A DNA stretch of 18,139 bases. It comes from Alphaproteobacteria bacterium (GTDB lineage: Bacteria > Pseudomonadota > Alphaproteobacteria > Puniceispirillales > Puniceispirillaceae). Position numbers and translations under genes: made by a program. The notes under the pieces are model-generated. The model was not told where the DNA came from. It did no database searches and saw nothing but the letters and a program-made list of their open reading frames with translations. Positions within the stretch are counted from its first letter, which is position 1. Each line of letters opens with the position of its first letter. Positions 1-7,004 of this stretch are shown here, in pieces. The stretch lies in the NCBI GenBank assembly GCA_011525265.1, contig WTHV01000145.1:2241-20379 (forward strand), in the 5' to 3' direction.

Positions 1-1562
1 CCATAATTCATAATCGCAAGCGTCACACGCACATTTAACGCATCAACATAAGCCACAGCTTGCTCAAAGCGCTCCATCAGCCCCCCTTTGGGACGCGGGG
101 TTAGCGTGCGACCGTCAAATTGTGACTCCCCATAGGCTGAAAGACCTGTAAATCTGTCAGATGCCATTTGCATAACCGCCAATGTTGGGTCAAGGCGTTG
201 CCATCTGCCATCATCATGGCGCACTTCTACCCACGCATGCGCATCTGATTGCTTCACAAGCCAATAGGCACCATAGCTGTTCCAATCACCGCCAAGATAG
301 CCTGTTATAACATGGGCTTGCAGGCCACCTGCGCGCAAAATGGTGGCAAGGGCTGTGGCATAATAGCTACAAAAACCGCTTTTCCCCTCAAAGAAGAAAT
401 AATCAAGCGCATCAGTCTCTGGCATTGAAACAGATACATCATACGTATAATCACGGGTAAACAGAGCCATTGCCGCTGCGATAAAGGCTTTATCATCGGC
501 AAATTCATCACGCAATTTTGCCCCATAGGCCTGCAAGCGTGGATTGGCTTTGGTCAATTGGGTAGAGCTTGGATAGGCATAATCATCAAATGTGCCATAG
601 CGCGCTGTTAGTGAGACTTGCCTTGTATCTTGGCGTTCTCCTAAAAGTGCCTCACCAAAGCGATTATACCCAAACCCATCTGCGAGGGCTGTGAGAGAGG
701 AGCCAGGAAAACCAGGCACTGGCAAGTGCGTCAAATCATGCGTATCTGTTAGAATCTGAAAGCGGACAAGTTCATCTGCCTCATCAGTTATGAAATTATT
801 CACAATGCGCCTATCCCCCTCTCTTTGCCATTTCGCACCTATCTGCGTCGATAGGGTATAAACACGCCAATATTTTGGGGCTGGCTGATCTGGCAATTGC
901 GGTATCGCACGAAAGGCAACATCGGTGCTAGCAAGCAGGTCACTCATCCCGCCGGGGGCTAGCTCATCTGTCAGGCCAATTTCTTGAGAGGCTGTGGCAA
1001 AGCTTGGTATAAAGCCTGTGCTAAGCCGCGGTATAATCGAAAAGAAGGCAACAATGACAAAAGCGGTTGCCGCAGAGCCAGCAATGATTGGTATCCAGCG
1101 GACAGATACACGTGACAACTGCCACCCTGTCAAAGCTGTTGCAAACCATAATAAGAAACCCAAAAGCCATGCCACAAGGCCAAGAAGAACGATAAATTGT
1201 GTTTGAAAAATAAACACAGAGCCAGCCAGAAAAATTGTCGGGCATAATCCGGCAGGTGAGATCGTATCTGTTTGTTCAAGACGCCATGTGAAAGGCAATA
1301 AAATCACAAGGATTGAGATGAAGAAATCAGACGAATTAAGCGGGAATAGCTGAGCTGAAGAGGCGATAAGCACGCACAGAATTGGCAATTGTGTCCACCA
1401 ACGTTTTGCGAATGACCCAGCCCATGAAGCAAGCCAAAATAGCCATAAAGACAGCCCTATCTCAAGAGATAATAAGGTGAGTAATGGTATCTGCCATAAA
1501 GCAAGCTTTTGCATCACAGACACATCATGCCATTGCTGTGGTATCAGTCTTTTTGACGCCAT
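1..1562 (-). CDS. TgpA-like membrane transglutaminase (DUF3488/transglutaminase core), C-terminus cut by window edge
   Basis: Reading the minus strand from the ATG at 1562-1560 gives an uninterrupted frame of 520 codons that runs off the left edge. The first ~200 residues are strongly hydrophobic, with several Trp/Leu/Phe-rich membrane segments, as in the DUF3488 N-terminus of TgpA proteins. A soluble domain follows with the transglutaminase-like triad: Cys398 in GFCSYYATALATILRAGG, His442 in SDAHAWVEVR and Asp458 in LDPTLAV. Full-length relatives are about 650-700 aa with another membrane helix and a C-terminal domain, so roughly the last quarter is missing. The ATG shares its A with the TGA stop of the upstream DUF58 gene (TGATG), which implies translational coupling. 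MoxR-DUF58-TgpA is a recurrent bacterial operon, probably acting in the envelope; the substrate is unknown. Confidence 0.9.
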   Translation of the reverse strand, partial: MASKRLIPQQWHDVSVMQKLALWQIPLLTLLSLEIGLSLWLFWLASWAGSFAKRWWTQLPILCVLIASSAQLFPLNSSDFFISILVILLPFTWRLEQTDTISPAGLCPTIFLAGSVFIFQTQFIVLLGLVAWLLGFLLWFATALTGWQLSRVSVRWIPIIAGSAATAFVIVAFFSIIPRLSTGFIPSFATASQEIGLTDELAPGGMSDLLASTDVAFRAIPQLPDQPAPKYWRVYTLSTQIGAKWQREGDRRIVNNFITDEADELVRFQILTDTHDLTHLPVPGFPGSSLTALADGFGYNRFGEALLGERQDTRQVSLTARYGTFDDYAYPSSTQLTKANPRLQAYGAKLRDEFADDKAFIAAAMALFTRDYTYDVSVSMPETDALDYFFFEGKSGFCSYYATALATILRAGGLQAHVITGYLGGDWNSYGAYWLVKQSDAHAWVEVRHDDGRWQRLDPTLAVMQMASDRFTGLSAYGESQFDGRTLTPRPKGGLMERFEQAVAYVDALNVRVTLAIMNY

Positions 1563-2494
1563 CACACTTGCTCCTGACATAAAGCAAGCTTTCGTAATGC
1601 GGCATTAACCTCATCAGCATTATAGCGCGTTGCCACGCCATCCATCAGTGCAAGCTCAAACGGGTGCCCTGCCTCACTTGCCAAAAGAACGCCCGCACAT
1701 AATACACGCAACACCCCCTCAAAATCACTAAGCGCGACATCTGAGAAATGCAACCTGACCACATCATTACCAGACGCCGCCCCTGTCTTATATAATAGGC
1801 GGTCTTTAGCAGCATATTGTTTCCAGCTAATGCGTGATAAAGGGATGCCCTCTTGCCATGTTTCAAGACTATCAGCGTTATATTCGCCCCTCTCATCATT
1901 CTCAAAATCAGCAAGCCGCTGATTGCCTGAAAGTAACAAAGACGCGCGGCTAAAATCAGGTGATGGTGCCACAAGCACAGATGGCAGAGATAGCCATTGC
2001 CATACACGCACAAGGCCAAAGGGAAAATGTGTCTCAACCATATAAGGCGGCGCAAGGTGCCTGCCACGGCTCATAGGCTTATAGGCAAGCTGATGACGCT
2101 GATATAGGCTGATAGCCTCTGCTGTGCGCTTTTTAGGCGCATCTGGCAGTTTCATGCGCAAATCATAGCTATAGGTCCGCCCCACAATATAAAAGCCAAT
2201 TTGGGCAGGCTCTGTTGCGATTAACACAGTATCATCTGTTAATTCAGCACGTAGCGCATGCATATTTAACGCCGCCCAGATAACTGAAATCAGAAAAATC
2301 ACAAATAAGACAACCGATAACAATAACAGCATATTATGCTGAATACGCACCGAAATCGCAAATACGCCAAAGACGGCAAGCCCAACCATAATGCCATGGC
2401 GTGTTGGCAGCGCATAAACACGGCGCCAATTCACTGAAAAAACAGGTCGGCGGCGAAGAGCTATTTTATGCGAGATTGTATCGAAGAGTGCCAT
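1562..2494 (-). CDS. DUF58 domain protein of the MoxR operon
   Basis: A protein of about 310 aa with two adjacent N-terminal membrane helices (roughly residues 36-76) and a cytoplasmic remainder. The segment RGRHLAPPYMVETHFPFGL, and later SRISWKQYAAKDRLLYKT near residues 222-239, match the conserved core of DUF58 proteins, which have a von Willebrand A-like fold and are almost always paired with MoxR ATPases. The frame can start at TTG 2500 or ATG 2494; I prefer the ATG. Neither has a clear Shine-Dalgarno sequence, so reinitiation after the MoxR stop at 2517 is likely. Its own stop overlaps the start of the transglutaminase gene by one base. Its biochemical role is not known; by context it works with the ATPase and the membrane transglutaminase. 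Confidence 0.88.
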   Translation of the reverse strand: MALFDTISHKIALRRRPVFSVNWRRVYALPTRHGIMVGLAVFGVFAISVRIQHNMLLLLSVVLFVIFLISVIWAALNMHALRAELTDDTVLIATEPAQIGFYIVGRTYSYDLRMKLPDAPKKRTAEAISLYQRHQLAYKPMSRGRHLAPPYMVETHFPFGLVRVWQWLSLPSVLVAPSPDFSRASLLLSGNQRLADFENDERGEYNADSLETWQEGIPLSRISWKQYAAKDRLLYKTGAASGNDVVRLHFSDVALSDFEGVLRVLCAGVLLASEAGHPFELALMDGVATRYNADEVNAALRKLALCQEQV

Positions 2495-2516
2495 GGGCAA
2501 TAAGGATCACATCACG

Positions 2517-3440
2517 CTATGGAAGTGGTGTTTCATTTAAAATGGTGGCAAGCATTTGCAAACGTGCCGCCTTATCACCCCGCCCTAGACGGTGGTGAAG
2601 CGAATGTGGCACCAATGATTTGACATCATCTGGAATCAGGTAATCACGCCCTGCAAGAAAGGCTGACGCCTTGGCCAATGACAGGAGCTGTTGGCGATAA
2701 CGAACCGATAATGTGATATGACAGCGCGCTTCTATCTCATCTGATAAGCGCAGCAGATAATCAAGAATATCATCATGCATCGCAACCGCACTGACCGCCT
2801 CTTGCATCGCGATCACCTCATCAGCACTGATAATGGCAGGCACTATGTCAGTTTGACGAACAGCCTGCTTTAAAATATCTTTTTGTGTTGCCACATCAGG
2901 GCGCCCAATCGCCATTGATAAAGAAAAGCGATCAAGCTGTGATTCAGGCAAGTCAAATGTACCAATATTTTCACGCGGATTTTGTGTGGCAATCACCAAG
3001 AAAGGGCGTGGCAATGGCTTTGTACTTGTATCAATCGATACCTCACGTTCTTCCATTGCTTGCAACAAGGCTGATTGTGTCTTGGATGGTGCGCGGTTTA
3101 ACTCATCAGCAAGCAGGATTTGTGTAAAAACAGGCCCTTGTTTAATGGTGAAATCACCTGTTTGCCTATCAAAGATAGACAGGCCTGTAATATCTGCTGG
3201 CAGGAGATCATTGGTACATTGCACACGATTGAAATCAAGGCCAAGCGCACGTGCTAGGGCAGATGATAGGCTTGTCTTACCTGAGCCTGGCACATCTTCA
3301 ATAAGCAAATGCCCATCAGATAATAAGCAGGTTAAGGCAAGCTCAATCGCTTCTTTGCGCCCCATAAACACAGTTGAGACAGCCTCTCTTATGGCATCTA
3401 GAACATCATGGTTTGATTTATCCAATGGCACGACACTCAT
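2517..3440 (-). CDS. MoxR-family AAA+ ATPase
   Basis: A 307-aa AAA_3/MoxR ATPase of normal family length. Visible motifs are Walker A EDVPGSGKT (residues 48-56), Walker B ILLADELNRA with D112/E113, the sensor-1 segment ATQNP (N154) and the arginine-containing LPESQLDRF segment. MoxR ATPases are thought to act as chaperone-like remodelers of partner proteins carrying VWA or DUF58 domains. That fits the gene directly downstream (22 bases to the preferred DUF58 start). The ATG at 3440 has AGGGAA upstream (minus sense AAGGGAATAAGCAAAATG), a usable ribosome binding site. It is the first gene of a minus-strand operon reaching to the left edge, divergent from the HD-domain gene. Confidence 0.93.
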   Translation of the reverse strand: MSVVPLDKSNHDVLDAIREAVSTVFMGRKEAIELALTCLLSDGHLLIEDVPGSGKTSLSSALARALGLDFNRVQCTNDLLPADITGLSIFDRQTGDFTIKQGPVFTQILLADELNRAPSKTQSALLQAMEEREVSIDTSTKPLPRPFLVIATQNPRENIGTFDLPESQLDRFSLSMAIGRPDVATQKDILKQAVRQTDIVPAIISADEVIAMQEAVSAVAMHDDILDYLLRLSDEIEARCHITLSVRYRQQLLSLAKASAFLAGRDYLIPDDVKSLVPHSLHHRLGRGDKAARLQMLATILNETPLP

Positions 3441-3672
3441 TTTGCTTATTCCCTTACCTTACACTGCGCCCTTATTCAAAGATTTGCCCCTTTGGCTATA
3501 TGGGCCATCACCTTTTATACGTCACCCTCACATAGGTAGGACGACTTATTTCATTAGTTTTCACTAAAATTTTGGTCAAAGATACCCCTCCCAAAGGATT
3601 GACAGCAAGCCTTTTTCACGCGCATCTTGCTGAAATAGAGGCTTGTTTTGATTTTGCAAAAGGATGGCACAT
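3441..3672. promoter_or_regulatory. Divergent intergenic region between moxR-like and HD-domain genes
   Basis: The 232 bases between the two divergent genes must hold both promoters. On the plus strand TTGACA at 3599-3604 is a perfect -35 hexamer. The best -10 at 17-18 bp spacing (CATCTT around 3623-3628) is poor, so this is only a candidate. A short inverted repeat TTAGT-TTTC-ACTAA lies at 3554-3567 and could be an operator or chance. I see no convincing promoter for the minus-strand operon. Confidence 0.35.
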
Positions 3673-4239
3673 ATGGCTGTTGTTTCATTTACACGTATGG
3701 ATGAAGGCACGAAGGATGATTACGCGCTTCTTCATGCGTTAGAGCGTGACTATGTGGCTGCTTTGCCAGACCGCTTACTTGCCGCGCTAGAAGCCCTTGA
3801 TAACTCCCTTGCCGGTTATCAAATCTCGCGCCTGCAACATTCTTTGCAATCTGCCACCAGAGCAGAGGCAGATGGTGCAGATGAGGAATTAATTGTCGCA
3901 GCTTTAATCCATGATTTAGGTGATGATCTTGCACCTGAAAATCACTCACAGCTTGCAGCGGCAATTATCCGACCTTATGTACGCGCTGAGGTGACGTGGA
4001 TTCTAGAGATGCATGGCGTATTTCAAATGAAATATTATGCTGATAAAATTGGCCTCAACCCCGATGAGCGCGACAGATGGGCCTCACATAAATGGTTTGC
4101 TAGCTGTGAGCGCTTCTGCCGTGATTGGGATCAAACAGCCTTTGACCCTGACTATCCCACAAAGCCCCTCTCTTATTTTGAGCCCTATTTGCGCCAAATA
4201 TTCTCACGTCCCGCCTTTGATCCTGAGATCATTCAGTAA
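3673..4239 (+). CDS. HD-domain protein, PhnZ-like (possible diiron HD oxygenase or hydrolase)
   Basis: A 188-aa protein if read from ATG 3673, which has AAAAGGA ending 8 bases upstream; the in-frame ATG at 3664 overlaps that ribosome binding site and is less likely. The HD-superfamily metal ligands are all visible: H56 (RLQHSLQ), H80-D81 (LIHDLGD), H91 (ENHSQL), H114 (LEMHGVF) and an Asp in RDWDQ (D151 or D153). The H...HD...H...H...D order, the length and the C-terminal FCRDWDQTAFDPDYP segment resemble the HD proteins annotated in phosphonate degradation operons (PhnZ, a mixed-valent diiron oxygenase). No phosphonate gene is next to it, so the substrate is open. It stands alone, converging on the FecR-domain gene 46 bases away. 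Whether it is an oxygenase or a phosphohydrolase cannot be decided here. Confidence 0.8.
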   Translation: MAVVSFTRMDEGTKDDYALLHALERDYVAALPDRLLAALEALDNSLAGYQISRLQHSLQSATRAEADGADEELIVAALIHDLGDDLAPENHSQLAAAIIRPYVRAEVTWILEMHGVFQMKYYADKIGLNPDERDRWASHKWFASCERFCRDWDQTAFDPDYPTKPLSYFEPYLRQIFSRPAFDPEIIQ

Positions 4240-4285
4240 GAGGTTTGATAAGCTAATGATGGGTATTGAGCCTAGCAGCCGCGCG

Positions 4286-5809
4286 TTATTCAGCTCTGCC
4301 AACCTCATATTTTTCAACACGGGCACGTTGCTCGACATCTGTTGTGTCACTGACGATGATATTGGTTGAGCCTAGCAGGCCATCAATCACAACACTGCCA
4401 TCTGTGATAGAGCCAAGCGAGCTGTTGAGCGTTGCACTCGCGCTATCACTACCTTGTGTGAGAGTGGTTGACGCCAACTCCACCTCAAAGACTTCCTGAT
4501 TCACATCCAATATCATATCATTATCATCATCATAACCCACCTGATTTAGACCTTGAAGTGAGACATCGTTAAAGGTCTCAGTGGTTGACCCATACGCTAC
4601 ACCATCAATTTCAAGGTTGTTGATGGTAAATGAGCCTGAGGCAGTCGCATCTTGATAGGAAAACACATAATTATAGCTTGCTGTGCCTGAGGCTGAGGTT
4701 GCATCGCCACGCGGCGCGAACTCAAGACCACTGCTTTGGAAACGCACAGAGCCAAGATAGGAATCAGACAATAGCGCATCAAGCTGTGCCGAAAGTCCCG
4801 TGTGGTTCACATAATACCCCCCATTACCATCAGATAATAGGCGCATATATTCAGGCCCTGCCCCTGATGCAAGCATTGAGACAAGCTGTGAATCGAGATA
4901 GGCGTAATTGAAATCATTTGGCACATCTGTTAAATCAAGCCCTTGGGCTTGTAACTGGGAGACCAAATCACTATTGCCTAGAATAAGGCTAAATAAATCT
5001 TGGAGTGCGACTTCTGTTTCGCCATTGGCAATCAGCGTTTGTTCCACTTCGGCTGTGAAATTCGCAATCACTTCTTGTTCTACGGTAAGGGGCACGCCGG
5101 CAATAACTGTGCCTTCTGCTCCCTCGGCTGTGCCTTCTGCCTCTTGGGCAAGGGCTGGTGCGACGACTGTTGCCTCGCTTAAGATAGAATCAAGCGCTTC
5201 GACTGAGAGCTGAAACGGCGCTGAGACAAGTCCGCCAGCAGAAATGCTTGTCCCCCATCCTGGCTGGAAAATATCAATCCCAACAGGTGAGGCATCTGAT
5301 ACCACATTAATCGCGCCTGAAAGCAAAATCACATCTGATTCACCTTCCTCAGTCACGCGCCCTGCCACAGTTGTACCTCTGATTGAAGCTGTGGCATTTG
5401 GCAATTTCAGCACCATAGCTTCACTGCTTTTCTTGCTAATCTTGCCAGAGACAAATTTAAAAGCCCCCTTTTTCACAGAGGCGGATAGGCTGCCGGCGTC
5501 ATTGCTTTGTGGATCATAGATAAATTCATCAAACACCAGCACCGCATTGGGGCCGATTGTAAAGACCGTCTGATCTTTTAAAAGAATCTGAAGGCTCGTA
5601 TCTGGGCCTGTTGTAATCTCATCATCAAGGTAAATTGGGTCGCCAATACCGGCAATGCGGCCAATATTTTCGCCATCAGGTGCCTGATACCTTACCTCAA
5701 TCATGCCTGAAGATGCCGCTACAACCCCTGAGATAGGACGTTGTAACTGTGCATAAGCCGCCGGAATTAACGAGACCACACCCAAAAACAGACAAAATAG
5801 ACGAAACAT
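4286..5809 (-). CDS. Secreted FecR-domain protein
   Basis: A 507-aa protein with an N-terminal Sec signal (hydrophobic residues 3-18, likely cleavage AYA|QL at 20/21). A FecR domain spans about residues 56-150: GDPIYLDDEITTGPDTSLQI, then LKDQTVFTIGPNAVLVFDEF, then LPNATASIRGTTVAG. The region around 220-250 is Ala/Glu-rich. The C-terminal half is rich in Ser, Thr, Gly and Asp (including a DDDND run), resembling beta-rich repeats of secreted or surface proteins. Unlike classical FecR, it has no cytoplasmic part for contacting a sigma factor, and no ECF sigma or TonB receptor gene is nearby. It is probably a periplasmic or surface protein of the broader FecR-containing class; the function is unknown. 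Start ATG 5809 has no good Shine-Dalgarno sequence but sits 30 bases below a plausible promoter. Confidence 0.85.
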   Translation of the reverse strand: MFRLFCLFLGVVSLIPAAYAQLQRPISGVVAASSGMIEVRYQAPDGENIGRIAGIGDPIYLDDEITTGPDTSLQILLKDQTVFTIGPNAVLVFDEFIYDPQSNDAGSLSASVKKGAFKFVSGKISKKSSEAMVLKLPNATASIRGTTVAGRVTEEGESDVILLSGAINVVSDASPVGIDIFQPGWGTSISAGGLVSAPFQLSVEALDSILSEATVVAPALAQEAEGTAEGAEGTVIAGVPLTVEQEVIANFTAEVEQTLIANGETEVALQDLFSLILGNSDLVSQLQAQGLDLTDVPNDFNYAYLDSQLVSMLASGAGPEYMRLLSDGNGGYYVNHTGLSAQLDALLSDSYLGSVRFQSSGLEFAPRGDATSASGTASYNYVFSYQDATASGSFTINNLEIDGVAYGSTTETFNDVSLQGLNQVGYDDDNDMILDVNQEVFEVELASTTLTQGSDSASATLNSSLGSITDGSVVIDGLLGSTNIIVSDTTDVEQRARVEKYEVGRAE

Positions 5810-5845
5810 ACACGCACCATAATAAAGGATAATCCATATGGGCTA

Positions 5846-5874
5846 AGATTACGGCAAAAGATGTTTTAGGTCAA
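5846..5874 (-). promoter_or_regulatory. Candidate sigma-70-type promoter for the FecR-domain gene
   Basis: On the minus strand TTGACC (5874-5869) is followed after 17 bases by TAATCT (5851-5846). The -35 matches the consensus in 5 of 6 positions and the -10 is weak. Transcription would begin near 5839, giving a 5' leader of about 30 bases. This was judged by eye only. Confidence 0.45.
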
Positions 5875-5919
5875 AGTGAAGTTAATGATGGAATGCTGCG
5901 CTTACAGGGTGCTTCTCAC

Positions 5920-6288
5920 CTACTCTTTGCGTGTATCCCAATATTCATCACCATAATCATGCAAGATTTCTTCACCTGCCGCGATATCTTGTGTGGCATA
6001 GAAGCGGACAAAGCGATTATCATCATCAATTTCCCAACTGGCATTCGCTTGGGTGCTGTGATTATAGAGCATCCCATGCCCCATCATTAATAGATAATCT
6101 CCTTCAGCCCCCGGGCTGTTGAACAGATAGTCATTTAACCGGTTCGCTTCTTGTAAATCATCATCATCAATCACCAAATAGGTGCAACGCTCAATCGTGT
6201 CATCTTTTGCAATAGGCGATAATGCAAAGACACCATGACCGTGAATAGCGGAATCTCGTACGATGATTTTCTTATCTTCACTATTCAT
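5920..6288 (-). CDS. Small SET-domain protein (putative protein-lysine methyltransferase)
   Basis: A 122-aa protein that is essentially a bare SET domain. It shows HGHGVFA (16-22, the N-terminal glycine motif), LYNHSTQAN (74-82, the NHS motif of the S-adenosylmethionine site/pseudoknot) and GEEILHDYG (105-113, with the catalytic-type tyrosine Y112). Such short SET proteins occur across bacteria; most lack a known substrate. It is very acidic between residues 40 and 52. The gene lies 110 bases upstream of the FecR-domain gene on the same strand, but that gap contains its own candidate promoter, so an operon is not assured. The family call is firm; catalytic activity is inferred. Confidence 0.85.
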   Translation of the reverse strand: MNSEDKKIIVRDSAIHGHGVFALSPIAKDDTIERCTYLVIDDDDLQEANRLNDYLFNSPGAEGDYLLMMGHGMLYNHSTQANASWEIDDDNRFVRFYATQDIAAGEEILHDYGDEYWDTRKE

Positions 6289-6621
6289 AACTATCTAATG
6301 CCTTGTTTTTATGCGCTATTTTTATGATTTGACCCATGATGAGACTATGGGCTTCTCTTATAGCATAGAGTTAAGATGAAAGGGGACAGGAATCTGAGTA
6401 GACACAGGCAGATTTTCCCACCCCAGAATCACCCTTTTGTTTCTATTTTAGAAATAGTCAATTTTTGAATTTTAAAATTACAATTTTTATGATCTTAAAT
6501 TACCAAAATTTGAAATAAAATGTTAATTTTATACGCTATATATTTTGTAAAATTATAATTATTTTTTCTTCAAAAAAGGGGTTTACTCTTCGATGCGAAA
6601 TAGCGAATAACCTATCCAACA
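6289..6621. other. Gene-free region with a very AT-rich block
   Basis: No credible coding frame is visible between the SET gene and the DUF1127 leader. From about 6441 to 6580 the sequence is almost only A and T, in sharp contrast to its flanks. It contains the inverted repeat CTATTT-TAG-AAATAG (6443-6457) and the 12-base palindrome AATTTTAAAATT (6468-6479). It probably contains the DUF1127 promoter and perhaps a binding site for a nucleoid protein. I could not pick out one -35/-10 pair with confidence. Confidence 0.6.
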
Positions 6622-6659
6622 GCCGGTGGCCGAGACCTTCCTCCCACTCAGCCACCGGC
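6622..6659 (+). ncRNA. 5' leader stem-loop of the DUF1127 gene with C-rich loop
   Basis: A perfect 9-bp stem, GCCGGTGGC (6622-6630) with GCCACCGGC (6651-6659), closes a 20-base loop that contains CTTCCTCCC (6638-6646). The loop motif is one base from the CCTCCTCCC loop of the hairpin downstream of the same gene. There is no T-tract after it, so it is not a terminator. It lies 38 bases before the DUF1127 start codon and is most simply a structured part of that mRNA's leader. Confidence 0.6.
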
Positions 6660-6697
6660 GAAAACCTTAATCATGACACACGAAAGGGACCAGAATT

Positions 6698-6886
6698 ATG
6701 GACCAATTTATTGAATATCAAAAGCGTATCACTTCAAACTTCGTAAACCGTTTTGTGAAGAACGTACAAGTTTCAAACACACGCCGTGCACTACAGCAGC
6801 TAGATGACAGAACATTGTCAGACCTTGGCATCCACCGTGCACAAATCAATTCATATGTCGCAGATATCTATAAGGACGCTGCATAA
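6698..6886 (+). CDS. DUF1127 small protein, possible CcaF1-like RNA-binding protein
   Basis: A 62-aa basic protein. The C-terminal half carries the DUF1127 signature RRALQQLDDRTLSDLGIHRA (29-48). The N-terminal MDQFIEYQKRITSNFVNRFV is an amphipathic helix. The Shine-Dalgarno sequence GAAAGGGA lies about 8 bases before ATG 6698. In Rhodobacter a DUF1127 protein (CcaF1) binds RNA and takes part in maturation of the CcsR small RNAs encoded just downstream. Here a CCTCCTCCC-loop hairpin follows 34 bases after the stop, which supports the same pairing. The gene is flanked by structured RNA on both sides and ended by a strong terminator, so the transcript is short and self-contained. The family assignment is firm; the RNA-binding role is by analogy. 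Confidence 0.9.
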   Translation: MDQFIEYQKRITSNFVNRFVKNVQVSNTRRALQQLDDRTLSDLGIHRAQINSYVADIYKDAA

Positions 6887-6920
6887 TAGCACCCTCTTAG
6901 ATTAGGCCAAGCGCGCCATC

Positions 6921-6943
6921 ACCATAACCTCCTCCCTTATGGT
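6921..6943 (+). ncRNA. CcsR/'cuckoo'-type hairpin with CCTCCTCCC loop
   Basis: ACCATAA (6921-6927) and TTATGGT (6937-6943) form a perfect 7-bp stem whose entire 9-base loop is CCTCCTCCC (6928-6936). This is the defining motif of the CcsR ('conserved CCUCCUCCC motif RNA', or cuckoo) family, which is found next to DUF1127 genes in alphaproteobacteria; the DUF1127 gene ends 34 bases upstream. The loop is complementary to purine-rich Shine-Dalgarno-like sequences. The mature RNA probably extends to the terminator at about 7004 and may include the small GGC-TTC-GCC hairpin near 6954-6962. Family membership rests on motif plus context; no covariance search was run. Confidence 0.75.
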
Positions 6944-6971
6944 ATGATAGGTCGGCTTCGCCTCTGACATC

Positions 6972-7004
6972 AAAAGCCCTAACAGCTAATGTTGGGGCTT
7001 TTTT
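6972..7004 (+). terminator. Strong intrinsic terminator of the DUF1127/small RNA unit
   Basis: AAAAGCCCTAACA (6972-6984) pairs with TGTTGGGGCTTTT (6990-7002) across a 5-base loop; the only departure from perfect pairing is one U-G wobble. A six-T run (6999-7004) completes it. On the minus strand the same hairpin is followed by TTTT and overlaps the stop codon of mmcB (7003-7005), so it may end both convergent transcripts. Confidence 0.88.

Noticed and set aside
2986..3567. A 193-codon open frame on the plus strand opposite the MoxR gene
   Set aside because: It lies antisense to an unmistakable AAA+ ATPase, and its translation has no domain or natural composition.
3554..3567. TTAGT-TTTC-ACTAA as a regulator binding site
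   Set aside because: Short and AT-rich, matches no regulator motif I know; mentioned only within the intergenic entry.
6622..6659. Leader stem-loop as a transcription terminator
   Set aside because: No T-run follows the stem, and no upstream gene on the plus strand needs terminating there.
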